Below are positions 1-11,146 of a DNA stretch of 64,000 nucleotides, one piece after another (position 1 is the stretch's first letter; every line of letters begins with the position of its first letter). This DNA is from Casuarina equisetifolia (taxonomy: Eukaryota > Streptophyta > Magnoliopsida > Fagales > Casuarinaceae). The notes below the pieces were generated by a model. The model saw nothing but the letters and a program-made list of their open reading frames with translations, did no database searches and was not told the DNA's origin. The stretch covers positions 26,439,884 to 26,503,883 of the forward strand of contig CM052356.1 of NCBI GenBank assembly GCA_028551475.1. The letters run 5' to 3'. Position numbers and translations under genes: made by a program.

Positions 1-2037
1 CTCAAAAATTCATTATAGAATGTAATGCTTCTAAAATGGGAGTAGGTTCTATGTTGTCTCAAAATAAAAGACCATTAGCATTCTTTAGTAAGGTGCTGCA
101 TAGCAAAAAGCTTTCCTTCTCATAGGTTGAGAAGGAACTCCTTACTTTTTCTTTTTCTTTTTTCTATTAAAAACTAAAGGCATTATCTTCTTAGTCAAAA
201 ATGCATCATTTGAAGTGATCAACAAAGTCTCAAGTTCCTTTAAAAATAGAAAATCACAAATCTTTTCCAACAATGGTGGTTTCAAAAACTTATGGGCTTT
301 GATTTTTGATGTTGAGTATCAGTTAGGCAACAAAAAGCATGTGGTTGTTGCTTTGTCTAGGGAAGTTAAAACAAAGCAACATGGTTATGACAATCATTTG
401 GCAAGGAGGTTAACAAGTAAGACAGTAAATGAAAGGCACGTGATGATTCTCTCCTCTCCAATTCCCACTTGGCTTAATCCCATAAGAAAAGACACAAAGA
501 CTTCTCCAAAGCTAAAAGAACTAATTCATAAAATCCAAGGAAGAGAAATGATTGGACCATGGAAAGTAAAAGACAAGATCATATTTTTTAAAAGGAGAAT
601 CTTTATTCTAAAAACATCATTGTTGATCCCAGTTATTTTGCATAACTTACATGTAAACTTTAATGAAGGCTTCCACAAAACATTAGAAATAGTCTATTCC
701 ACATTTTACTAGAAGTCTTTGAGGGGCAATGTTCTTGAATGGGTATGTACATGGATGGTCTACCAAGCTCAAAAAGGAGAAAATCATTATCCATTTGGAC
801 TACTAAGCCCTCTTTCCATCCCTCAATATGTGTAGGAAGGTATTTCAATGGACTTTGTAGAAGGTTATTAGTCATGGACCACTTGTCTAAATTTGCTAGA
901 GTGATTCCCTTTTCACATCCTTGTATTGCAAGTTTTATGGCCTAAATATGTTGTGAAAACTTAGATATTCTATGAAAACATCTTCAATCAATTTGGACTC
1001 TCTAGATCCATTGTATGTGATCATGGCGCCATATTCATTGGTAAGTTTTGGACTAGACTCTTTGAGTTACAAAGGGTTTCTTTCAATTTTTCATCCTTAC
1101 CCCGAGACCAATGGCTTGTCAGAGGTAGTAAATTGATCATTAAAAATGTGCTTTTGTTGTTTTACCAATGAAAGGCCAAGGGAGTGGGTTCAATGGGTGC
1201 CATGGGCAAAGTTCTACCACAACACCCATGAACATGAAGCCATTAAAAAGACTCCCTTTGAAGTTATGTATGGAAAACTAGCCCTTTCTCTTATCTCAAT
1301 CATTAGAAATGTACTTGTGTTAATTTACCAATGCAAGGCCAATGGAATAGGTTTAATGGACACCATGGGTATAGTTCTATCACAATACTTATGAACATGA
1401 AGCCATTAAGAAGAATTCCTTTGAAGTTGTGTATAAAAGACCAACCTTTTTTTATCTTATGTGTTTTAGGAACATCACGACCAAAGTGATAGATAAAGAG
1501 CTACAAACTCATGATATAGTCCTAAAGGAAGTTTGACACCATCTCCAAAAGGCCTAATGAATAACTAAGGCCATTTATGGTCATAAGCAAACTAAGGTAG
1601 AGCTCTAGATAAAAGAGTGGGTTTTTCTGATATTACTTTCATATTGGCACACTTCCTTGCAACTTAGAAGAGCTCTTAAGCTCTTTCCCCAGTATTTTGA
1701 TCTCATAAGATTATCGATAATGTAAGGGTTTTAGCTTATAATTTGGATTTTCCTAATAATAACAAAATTCACCTAGTTATGCACATGTCCCAATTAAAAA
1801 GGTGTTCGGCTCCTATAACTTAATTCTTGGATTAGTTGTGCAAGCAGGGTGATGATGATGAAGGCCTTACTAATGTAGTAAAAGCAGTGCTTAACCAGAA
1901 TAAACATAAAGGATATAAACAAATGTTGATTTAATGTAAAAGGATTGACCCCCCTGATGCCACCTAAGAGTATATGTCGAAATCCAAAGATCCTTATTTG
2001 ACCTTAAGGACAAGGTTCCAGAAAAAAGGGAAAGGTA
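1..2037 (+). mobile_element. Ty3/gypsy retrotransposon remnant: RNase H, integrase and 3' end of pol
   Basis: Decayed + strand pol of a Ty3/gypsy chromovirus-like element. The RNase H part reads FIIECNASKMGVGSMLSQ (about 20-80), then a spacer/zinc-binding region (frame open 215-712, with SPIPTW, SPKLKELIHKIQ and EGFHKTL). Integrase core pieces follow: SMDFVEG near 847, MDHLSKFARVIPFSHP near 873-925, and PREWVQWVPWAKFYHNT near 1180-1230. The C-terminal part carries LLKEV-type and HMSQLKR-like motifs (about 1500-1810). Several stops and frameshifts interrupt the frame, so it is dead. The 5' part lies outside the window. A purine tract at 2021-2035 sits where the polypurine tract should be, just before the putative 3' LTR. 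The superfamily call is secure; the subfamily is not. Confidence 0.88.
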
Positions 2038-2650
2038 TGATGTGGAAAAGGTTGAAGAGGTGTTAATAGAGAGCTCCTAAGAGATGTGGGGTTAGATTAT
2101 CCATGTTTAGAGTTGGTAGAAAAAGGTCTAAACTTGAAACATGCTCACTTTTGTTAGAATAACCTTACTCTCATTTAATGTCATGGCTTATTATGTGAAG
2201 TAAGCCTACTTATTAAGCAATAAGGGCTAGGGATGGGTCTTTTGCATCTAATGTATCCTTATAACTCTAATATGGAATTGTAGAAGATCGCATAGTAGTT
2301 AAGAGTGACCATGTCTCTATATAAGGGTCTTTTATATAATTATAAGACAACTTCTAGTTAATGCAATCCTTGTTAAGGTTGTTTTCCCCTTTTAGGAAAA
2401 TGCTCACATTCTTTTCTTCTTTCTCCTACGTTCTCTTTCTTCTCTCTCTTCATTCTAGCCATAACCACTTACCTACTTTTACTCTTCCTAGTCATAATAG
2501 GTTGAAGGAATAGGCACAAGCCCTAGATTCATGACATTTAGCCCTTAAGGAAGCTAGTGGAATGACCCAATCAAGTAGCATGTAGTAGTATTATTCTGAA
2601 ATTGAATTGTATTGGGTAATTTGAGAGATTACCATGCTTGGTACTTTTAA
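2038..2650 (+). repeat. Putative 3' LTR of the gypsy remnant
   Basis: The sequence begins with TG directly after the polypurine-like tract at 2021-2035. It has a TATA-like box (CTATATAAG, about 2316-2324) and then a pyrimidine-rich leader around 2400-2450, the usual promoter/R arrangement of a plant LTR. The 5' LTR is outside the window, so the two copies cannot be compared. The right boundary is a guess; I did not find a convincing CA end with a target duplication. Confidence 0.5.
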
Positions 2651-3184
2651 AAAGTTATTGGAATCCTTTAACAGGAAGGTCAAAAAAGGTGGATTGGAAA
2701 TGTGTTTCCAATCACTCAAATATTTATGTCTTTGTTTGAATTTTTGCTCGGTTGATTAGATATTTTTCTTTATCCATGAATGGTATGCTTTAACTGAATT
2801 TTTATTATATGTTTGTTAGCATTTGACAAATTAAATTGCAATAGTGTTTAAGTGCTTGGAATTGTTTTTACAAAATGACGTAGTTCTCTTTGAATTAGAC
2901 TAAATCAATGTTGTGTTTATGGTTTACTTCCCTAGAAGAATACACAATGGTAGAAATTTGTGCATATTCTATTTGTAACTTTTTTCCTCTATTAATTTGT
3001 CACAAGCATATAATTACCAAGTTTGTTAAAGTTGCTATACAATTGATCATAGAATTATATTGTTTGGACATCATGTTAGTTTATAATGAACTTTAGTTAG
3101 AATTGAAAAATACATATGAGATAAACTAGAATTATGTAGAAACATAATTCACCGATTTCTTAGATTGCCTTTGGGACCTAACAC
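2651..3184. other. AT-rich spacer between retroelement remnants
   Basis: No gene is recognisable. The longest open frame (2908-3096, + strand, 62 codons) has low complexity and matches no family I know. The stretch joins the gypsy LTR region to the copia remnant and may belong to either. Confidence 0.5.
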
Positions 3185-4995
3185 CTTTATCATCTTAGTA
3201 ACTTAGTAAATTTTCAAACTATGTTGGTTACTTGCAAAGTCAGTTTTTTTAGTAAATTTATAATGGACATTTATATAAGGTATACCTTGTGTACATGGAT
3301 CCATGATCATAGGCAATAAGTTGCAATATTGCTTCTAAAAAGATTTGTTAGATTTATAGTGGAACTAGTTGAAAATTCTAAGAGAAAACCTTGTATAAAA
3401 ATAATAAATTCATTTTTTTAATCTTGTATGTAGATGACATCTTGCGTATAAGCAAAGATGTGATACTATTTTAAGGAATTAAAAGACTATTGTTTTCGTA
3501 GTTTGATACAAAAGTCCTTGGTGAAGTCTCCTTTGTCTTTCACATTAAGATCCGTTAGGATTGTTTAGGCCAATTATTGGGTTTTTCTTAAAAGGCATCC
3601 ATTTATCGCATTTTAACAAAATTCAACATATAAGATTTCAAACTTGAGAGTGTCCTAGTTGCTAAGAGTGATAAGTTTAGCTTATTATAATGCTTTAATA
3701 ATGAATTTGAGAAAGAATCTACGAAAAATATACCATATACCAATAATATGTAACTTTATGTATGCATAAGTTTACACCATGCCTAATATTGCATTTTTTA
3801 TAGGGCTTCTTAGTAGGTTTCAATCTAATCCAATCACAACTACTAAGTTGTTACTAAGAAGGTGTAGAAGTACTTAAAATGGACAAAGAATTATATGCTA
3901 ACCTTTAAACATGTAAATGACCTACAACTTGTGGGATATTCAAATTCAAACTTTGCAAGCTACAAGGATGATATAAAATCTATATTAGGTTATATCTTTA
4001 TGATGGCATGTGGATCAATGTCATAGAAAAGTACTATGTAGACATTGATCGCATCTTCTACCATGTAAACTAAGTTTATAACTTGTTTTGGAGCAACCAT
4101 TTAGGCTATCTAATTAAGGAACATAAGGTAGTTAACTACTCTTCATTTCATTAATAGACTCATTTGGTTATACCATGATAATAGTTTAGCAATGTTCTTT
4201 ATCAACAACAATAGAAGCATTAAAAGGCAAAGCATATCGAAATCAATTATTTAATCATTAAGGAAAAAGTAAATAATAATGACATTACAATAAAGCTTAT
4301 TAATATAGATGTTATGTAAGCTTGACCCACTTACTAAAGGATTGAACCCTTGTGTGCTGTAAAAATATGTTGTTAACTTAGATTTGGAAGCATTATGGAA
4401 TGCTTTTGTTTAGTGGAAGCCTTTATTTTCTTTATTGTGTTATAGAATAACATCTGATGTTATTCAAGCAAGATAAACTTCAATTTGATATATATTACAT
4501 GTTTATCATTTGAATTCATAACTCGTATAAGACATCTTCATGTTTATATAAGATAAGTTTAAATCCATATATATTGTATGAAAGTCTTAAGAAAGATGTA
4601 ACCTTAAATGTTTAGTCGGGGCATACAATTATTAGGTATAAAATAATGTCTTGTAACACATAAAGTTAAACTTAAATATAGCATACAAGACATTTAGGAT
4701 AATTAGAACCTTAATGCGTATTCTTCGATGACAGTTTGTCACTAGGGAATAATAATTGGACTCACAAGAAAGGTAACACAAAAAGCTTATTTGCATAGTA
4801 TTATCCATTTGCCACACAACCACATTAAATCTATGTTAATAGCGTGGAAGGCCCTTGTGATCATGGTTGGAGTTGTTTCTTTAAATTGGCATGGTTACCA
4901 CCATAGTTTAGGGTTCCAAAGCTTGTGTTTATAAAACTATTTTCAAAACTATTATTAGTATTACAATTATTTTCATATAAATTGATATAGCCTAA
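3185..4995 (+). mobile_element. Ty1/copia retrotransposon remnant: reverse transcriptase to RNase H
   Basis: Degenerate + strand copia pol. The RT active-site motif LYVDDIL is readable at about 3424-3444, preceded by KPCIKIINSFF. RNase H follows as GYSNSNFASYKDDIKS.LGYIFMMACGSMS (about 3938-4026), then LRNI and a DNSLAMF stretch (about 4170-4200). The end of pol is marked by DPLTKGLNP (about 4328-4350). Stops and frameshifts are frequent. A purine-rich PPT-like tract (about 4983-4995) precedes a TGTTAAC that could start the 3' LTR. The first 190 bp (3185-3376) recur in a CYP57 intron. Gag, protease and integrase are not seen. Confidence 0.85.
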
Positions 4996-5462
4996 GTGAG
5001 AGAATGTTAACTTATTTTAATGAGTTCATGAATGTGACTTATATCAATGAGTATAAAATAGTTTTCCTCTAAGGGAAATATTAATGTAATTAAAATTGGT
5101 CTAACAAAGTAAGGTATAAAATGTCCTTGATTGTTGAATATCGTGCTTGCTATTACATGCTAGTGTTGTGCCCCCTCTAGCTCTTAATAAATACGTTAAA
5201 ATTTGCGTAAAGTTGAAATCTTGAGATTTTGGAAGGGCATTTTCGTTGCTTGTACCTTCATATAAAATATCACACTCACTTGCAATATACATACACAAGG
5301 AACATTGTCTCACCCTAAGGCGCTGACTCCATACAGTGCAGCACAACCATGGGGTTTTCGCCCTGTATTTAGGGCAACTTAGGCTCTCTCATCTACTTGG
5401 TAGCAAGAAGAATGAAGGAAAGTTCAGGTACGAATCTCGTTTCTAGGTTATTATTGTAAACA
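4996..5462 (+). repeat. Possible 3' LTR of the copia remnant
   Basis: Starts TGTTAAC after the PPT-like tract. The right end may be the CA at 5461-5462, just beside the stop codon of the truncated minus-strand kinase-family gene. I could not find the matching 5' LTR or a target duplication, so both ends are inferred. No gene is visible here; a minus-strand open frame at 5101-5346 shows no known domain. Confidence 0.35.
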
Positions 5463-6799
5463 ATCCTCTTCATCTTCTTCATCTTCTTCTTCCATGGTTG
5501 ATGCCAGATCCTCTGAAAAAACTTCTTTTGTAGCTATATTCTCCAACACTTGAATCCCTTCAATGGTACATTTCCTATAGCGGATATCAGTTTTTGCCAA
5601 CGCAGACAATGCCCTGTTTTTCTCTTCTTCCTCTCGTCTGGCCTTCATCTCCGCCTCTTTTCTTTTTTGTGCTTCTGAATCTGCTAGCTTCTGGGCTGCC
5701 TCCGCAGCTTCGACGGCGGCTTTGCACTTAGCCTTCTCTAGTTCTGCTATGGCAAGAGCTGCTTCTTCAGCCAGCCTAGCTTCTTCAAACTTGCGAGTCT
5801 CCTCCAGCTTCCTCTGGTGAAGCTCTCTAGCCTGCAAATCGATGGAACAACATTTTGCAGTCGTCACTCACGGAATCCTTCCACCACAACGGAAATGGTT
5901 GACAAAACAGTAAGACACATGCCATAATCGACAAAGAACATTTTCGAATGTCATCCAACTATCGCTGTTGTGCTCTTATTTTTTGTTGGGTCGGTATATC
6001 CCAAATTACTGTCATAGTCGGTATTGATTTTATGTTCCAAACTTCCCATTCAGTCTTGTTGAAGATAACGATCTTACTCGGTTCATCTCCTTGGCTCACT
6101 GGCTCACTTCTCTTTCTCGACTTCCACAACCAAATCCTAACCACCATCGGTGTTATGTCGCCTGAATCTTCACCATCCCCATGGACATATTCTTTATCAC
6201 CTCCTCCTGCCCTTCCATTGAAGTCTTTTTGAGAGTTAACAGTATGAGAGTCCATCAGGTTAACATTATAAGGGGACTAAGAAAAAAGAATGGCAACTTC
6301 AATGACTGCTAGAAAAGCCAAACATCATAACCGTGATGCCCAAGTTCAATCGACTATTAAGTGGTTAATTTTTCAATTTCTTGAAAAATCTTACTCATAG
6401 TTTAAAAGTAGAAATCTGAAACAGAAGAGAGCCAAGAAAAGGGAAAAAGAATTTTGTGGAGGTCAAGATCTGAGAAAAAGCTGGATTTCCTCATGGCGTA
6501 AGAAATTCAATGGGCAGTAGAACTCGGAAGACTTTATTAGATGAAGCCTAAAACACCAACTAAAGCACATCGAATCATTCAAGTATTATTACATTTAAAC
6601 TAGTTGAAACTGAAAGTCAGAATAGGAGAGGCAAACTTCACATGTAAGCAAACAAAAGGCTAAAGGCAGATGTGCTGAGACTTAGAATGCGAAATGGAGA
6701 GCTGGATCGAAACAGTACGCATTTACGGATACCAAAAGAAAAAGATATCATATGAAGAGAAGCCCAGGACAGAGAAAGTCGATCTAGAGGTGCAATTCA

Positions 6800-6897
<98 letters not shown>

Positions 6898-8380
6898 CTG
6901 ATATAATAACTTCACCTCGTTTTTGGCCGAGATTGCTTCCTTACAAGCTGAGCTATACATTTCCATTGTTTGCTTTAGCTCGAGCTTCAATCTTCTCATC
7001 TCAGCTTCTAGCTCTCGCTGTAATAAATTAGCAGTCATCATGACCTATTTTGGTTAGCTAGATTTTCGGACTCATCTAACTGGGATTCGGTATTCAATTT
7101 TCACTTACTTCAGAATATCTGACTGAGGATTCCCTGGGAGAAGTTGGTATTGAGCCGAAATCTAAAATTTGGCCTGACATATCAACCGATCCGAACATCA
7201 GTTCTGCTTGATGATCATCGTCATCGAAGGGAGAGTCGCTGCAAATGGAACTACTTGCGCAGCTCGAGAGTTCGATATTTTCCATTGCGAGATCGGTCGG
7301 ACTACTCCTAGCCCTCTCCCGTTCTGGTGCTCTGGTTGTATCAAGGCTCCTTTCGACTTGCCATTTCTCTATTTCTCCACTTTTCCACGCCGCCCTTGCA
7401 TATCTGCGTTTCACCAAGAACAATAATAAGCGGTTTGCTCCCGTTATATTTACACAAACTCTTGTGAAAACCAAAACTCGATTGTTCATGGTTTTGGATA
7501 CCTAGCTCCATTTTCTTCAGGGCTGCGATCAGGTGTTCGCGGAAGCCCCGGCGGAGAAAGTTGTTTTGGGGGGTTTGCAGTATTAGCCAGAGGCCTCAAC
7601 GCTGTTCTCGCCGTCAGTAACTTTCCCTTCGAAATCACATGCACAGAACAGAAGCTTGGTGCAGATTTCATTAAACCGCCCGGTATATCATGACCCTTGA
7701 GCTTCCTGTGTGAATGCCAGTAGTATTGTTTTAGTTTAATGTTTTAGATACACACGGACATATGAAGATACACAAAGAAACGGAGAGGACCTTGCAAGAG
7801 CATTCTTTGTCGATGCACCGACGACGATGCTGCTCAGGCGGCTTTGGTGGATGAAATCCAAAAGTGCTTTCTGAACGTCATTATCATCGAGGACAACCTC
7901 TTTCAACTGAATCTGAAATTCATAGAGAAAATCTGACGTTAGTCTGTCGTTAGGGTTCTGAAATTAATGCAAGTGACATTGTACCCAATTCAACATACAG
8001 GAACTACGTACCGCTTTACGAGCACAATATGCACGGTAGGGGACGAAGAGTTCGTTGGTGGCGAAGCCGTCGAGTTCAGCATCACTTGAGCTGTCTGCAA
8101 GCCTCTCAACGAAGACCCGAAATCAGAACCGCTAAGGCGAACAAGTTTTACTGTTGCATTCATGGCGGCAGTAACGAAACGGGAATTAATTAGTGAGAGG
8201 GTACCTACAAGGAGCGGTGCTTTTGTGCCGGACGTGGACTAGGATGATAGACGGATTGGTAATAACAAGGTGATCGATCGCCCAGCGGACAGCATGCGGG
8301 CTGTTCTTGCTCTTGTTAATGGCCACGGCAATGGTCTTAATGCGAGGAGTAATCTCTCCGAGAGGGAAGTGGGGAACCAT
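5451..8380 (-). CDS. Truncated USP-domain/coiled-coil protein of the USP-U-box kinase family (kinase and U-box missing)
   Basis: Seven exons (minus): 8380-8209, 8094-8012, 7912-7791, 7705-7502, 7403-7109, 7017-6916, 5831-5451. They join in one frame of 452 codons with GT-AG introns. Exons 1-3 encode an N-terminal universal stress protein domain (TIAVAINKSKNSPHAVRWAID, then IVVGASTKNALARKL). Exon 4 carries SAPSFCSVHVISKGK, a family signature. Exon 5 is a serine-rich linker. Exons 6-7 form the Glu/Ala/Lys-rich coiled coil (EAEMRRLKLELKQTMEMYS, EEARLAEEAALAIAE). In the family, RYRKYTIEEI leads into a kinase and often a C-terminal U-box. Here, after RYRKCTIEGI, the frame runs into an acidic low-complexity tail and stops. 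The chosen ATG is the first in-frame one; there is no earlier ATG. The full-length family acts as RLCK-type kinases/E3 ligases. This product would lack both activities. Confidence 0.72.
6803..6895. repeat. (GA)n microsatellite in an intron
   Basis: An uninterrupted GA run of about 93 bp lies in the long sixth intron of the truncated USP-family gene, just past the exon 6 donor site. It produces long Arg-Glu or Ser-Leu open frames on the two strands that are artefacts. Confidence 0.98.
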
Positions 8381-8464
8381 TGGGCAAACTTTGACGCTGC
8401 GAAGACGTCGGTATTGCCAAAGCCACCAGGCTCCGCCACACCCACCACGACTAGGTACCCACAA

Positions 8465-9340
8465 ACTACCGCTAAATCCCTCGGAAAGAAGAAGAGGGAA
8501 GGAAAGACTGGAGGTGGAACTGAACGCCCATGTAGCCTACGAGGGAAACTGAACTAACCAACCCTTAAATGCGAATTTCAGCCGTTGGCTTGGTTTAGAC
8601 AATTTGACCAGGCCATGGCACGGATTACCGGACGACCTGGTCCGAAAAAGTCAATCGAATTCTTAGGGTTTGTTATGAATCAATCGGGTTTAGACTTCAA
8701 GAGCACATTATTTTCAAAATTAGAGAAATTCTAGAAGATACCGAGGATAAAAAAAAAATTACAAAATTTTCTAGGAATCCTTATTTATGAAAAAAATTTA
8801 CATAAAAGATTAATCTAAAAAGGAAATTCTTTTATTTCAAAAACTAAAGAAAAGTAAAGAATTTTCTTGTTCGAACAAAATCGAATTGATAAAAGAAATT
8901 AAAAACGAGCTAGATAATGTTTCAACAATTTATTTTTCACAATAAGAAGATAAAATTATTATTAAACCATATGCTTTAAATATTTGCTCGGGAGGTGTTT
9001 TGAAAAAGCAATTCCTGAAAAATTTTGGCATGAATTTTAAACAAGTTAGTTTTATAGGAGTTAGGTTTACAAAAATCATATTCCTAAAAAGCATCAAAAA
9101 GAAGAATTAATTTGTGAATATACTTCTAAAAAGTTCAAACCAAACAACAAAATTATATAACTTTTGAAAAAAAATAGTTGACTATTAAAGTTGTCAAATA
9201 TAACTAATAAAAGAAATATAATCAAAAGCAGCTGAAAGGTACTAATAATATCATAGTAAATTATCTTAGTTAAAACCCAAGAGAGGAACTACCAACTAGG
9301 CAACATAATCAAAAATTTCTAAGTAAAGCCAAACATGTTA
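8465..9340. other. AT-rich spacer, possible further retroviral decay
   Basis: This is the upstream region of the minus-strand USP-family gene (8465 to about 8650), followed by very A-rich + strand sequence. Short + strand peptides around 8690-9050 are lysine-rich and could belong to the pararetrovirus remnant that follows, but I could not match them to a named domain. Confidence 0.4.
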
Positions 9341-9740
9341 AGTAAGGCAATTGAGTTACAATAGTGCAAAGACACAAATGCCCAATCCCTATGTTTGTGG
9401 TATTTAAAGGATTCTAACCAGAAATCTCTACTACTCAGGGAGCTTGCTATAACCAAATCAATGGTTATGTAGGATTTGTTTATCATCCATACAACAACAT
9501 GGAAGAAGCTAAACAAGCTTGTATTAGGTATATGCAAGTGGTAATAGCTAAAGGTAAAGCCAAACAAGTTAGTGAAAAGTTAGGCACAAATTCTGGAAAT
9601 CCCAAATCTCTTATAATAGAGCAAAATTTAGGCACCATATGTTTAGACTTATTAGAAGAATTGTTGACCACACAACAAAATGTCAACAAACCCGAAAGAC
9701 TTATATCTACTTGGTCTTTAAAAAAAAAAATCATGTAGAA
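9341..9740 (+). mobile_element. Caulimovirid viroplasmin-like (RNase H1 N-terminal type) domain remnant
   Basis: Across two + strand frames the sequence reads FVVFKGF, then QINGYVGFVYHPYNNMEEAK, and continues in an open frame to 9738. This is the layout of the caulimovirus viroplasmin / RNase H1 N-terminal fold: the VVFKG...GIY start, then QVNGF-like, then VYxSYxxxEEA. At least one stop lies between the halves. A reverse transcriptase of the same virus family lies 4 kb downstream on the same strand, which supports origin from an endogenous pararetrovirus. The same fold also occurs in cellular RNase H-like genes, so virus origin is likely but unproven. Confidence 0.55.
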
Positions 9741-10750
9741 AGAGCCTCTTAACATGGCAAGAATAAATAAATTTCTCACTACTTGTGATATTTAATGACA
9801 ATATAGAAAAAGATTTATGAGTCAGAAAGAATTAGAAGATTAAGCCTTTTTGAAAAAGCAAAAAGGTGCTTACTATGGAGAATATATTGAGAAATTCAAC
9901 AAAAAGTTGAATTGGTAAAGTTTCATAAAATGTTAGAAGAAAAAGATTATAATATAAACCTTAAGGATGAAATTCCCAAATCCAAGGTTATGATAAACCA
10001 TAAAGAATGATCTCTATCAAATATTGAATGGGAAATTACTAACCAAGTAATTTCCAAAGACTTGCAATAGGCTAATTAAAAGATTTCCCTACAATGATAA
10101 AAACTATGGTATACATTGTAGTTAAAAAGTTTGTTAGGAAAAAAAATCACTTTTTGGATAACCAATTTACTAGGGTGGAGAGTTTGAGAAAAATTATTCC
10201 AATCATACTAGATTTGGAAACTTAAAAGTATTCAAGAAAGATAAATTGACTATCACTGTCTTAACAATTCTTTCAACATGGTTTGAAAAATTAAAAATAA
10301 TGCATATTGGGTAGCTAGTCTAATAGTTTTGTCTAATAAGGCTAATTAGATTTAAGACTAGAAGTAAATATAGGAGAAGATTGTTTATAACTTTATTAAA
10401 AAACAATTACTCTCACACTCCCAAACAAATTTCAAAAGTAGAAACGTTGCTTGAAAAAATGGCAACAAGAACTTAGCTTGAATTTGTAAGAGATGTGACA
10501 CTTTTAGTAGAAGATATTGATGCAATGCAACTACTAAATGATAAGCCAGCTTTTTGGTGTTCCCATTGTTGAAGAATTATAAAAATATAATCAATTGTTA
10601 GAACAGTTAGTCTAAGAAGAGTAAAAGATGTCCATGGCTCAACTTATGGATAAAGATTGATGCAGTCTACCAAAGTGCGGTGGGCAAGATAAGACACTTG
10701 TCATAACCAATGGTAAGGTTGTCAATATCATCATGAATTGCAGGTAGGAA
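9741..10750 (+). other. Degenerate coding-like sequence, probably the same retroviral relic
   Basis: Several + strand stretches look formerly coding, for example ISKVETLLEKMATRT followed by EFVRDVTLLVEDIDAMQLL (about 10430-10540). All are broken by stops and frameshifts. I do not recognise the domain. It lies between the viroplasmin-like piece and a solo LTR. Confidence 0.35.
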
Positions 10751-11146
10751 GATAATGTTAGGTTTGGAGTAAATTAATAAGGGTAATTATATAACTACCA
10801 TATTTGTATTATGGATAGTTTATAATGGTTTTTTAGTCTTATTCTATTTAGGTCTCCTAGTCATATTCTATTTGGGTTTTCTTGATATTTGTATAAAAGG
10901 AAATCTTATAGGGAAACCTAGGTATGAGGTTGAGAGAGATTGAGAGAAAACAGAGGTTTTCTGTAAGCACTGTAAGCCCTCCTCATCATAGTGAAGAATT
11001 GCTCCTTAGGCCGGGGACGTAAGGATTATCCCGAACCTCGTAATTTCTGTGTGTTCTTTATTTGACTAATATTTTCTTTGTGTATACGGTGAGATCCTAA
11101 GAGATTCCGTGAGTTTAGATTCATAGGTTTGTTTTCTAACAGATAA
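10751..11146. mobile_element. Solo LTR (386 bp) with 5-bp target site duplication GATAA
   Basis: An element spanning 10756-11141 begins TGTTAG and ends CTAACA, the short inverted termini of an LTR. It is flanked by GATAA at 10751-10755 and again at 11142-11146, an exact 5-bp target duplication. Inside are AT-rich promoter-like sequence, a TATA-like TTGTATAAAAGG (about 10890) and a leader with AGAGAGATTGAGAG. No internal retroelement sequence or second LTR is attached, so this is a solo LTR left by LTR-LTR recombination. The family is not determined; copia-type is plausible from the terminal sequence and size. Confidence 0.88.

Noticed and set aside
5948..6255. Open frames on both strands in intron 6 of the USP-family gene
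   Set aside because: No domain is recognised; they fall inside an intron flanked by confident exons and overlap each other.
6694..7041. Long Arg-Glu and Ser-Leu open frames on the two strands
   Set aside because: They are produced by the (GA)n microsatellite; only the part of the minus frame at 7017-6916 is a real exon.
8239..8448. Apparent frameshift at the start of the USP-family gene (a second frame with plausible N-terminal peptide)
   Set aside because: An in-frame ATG at 8380 gives a continuous 452-codon reading through all seven exons, so no frameshift is needed.
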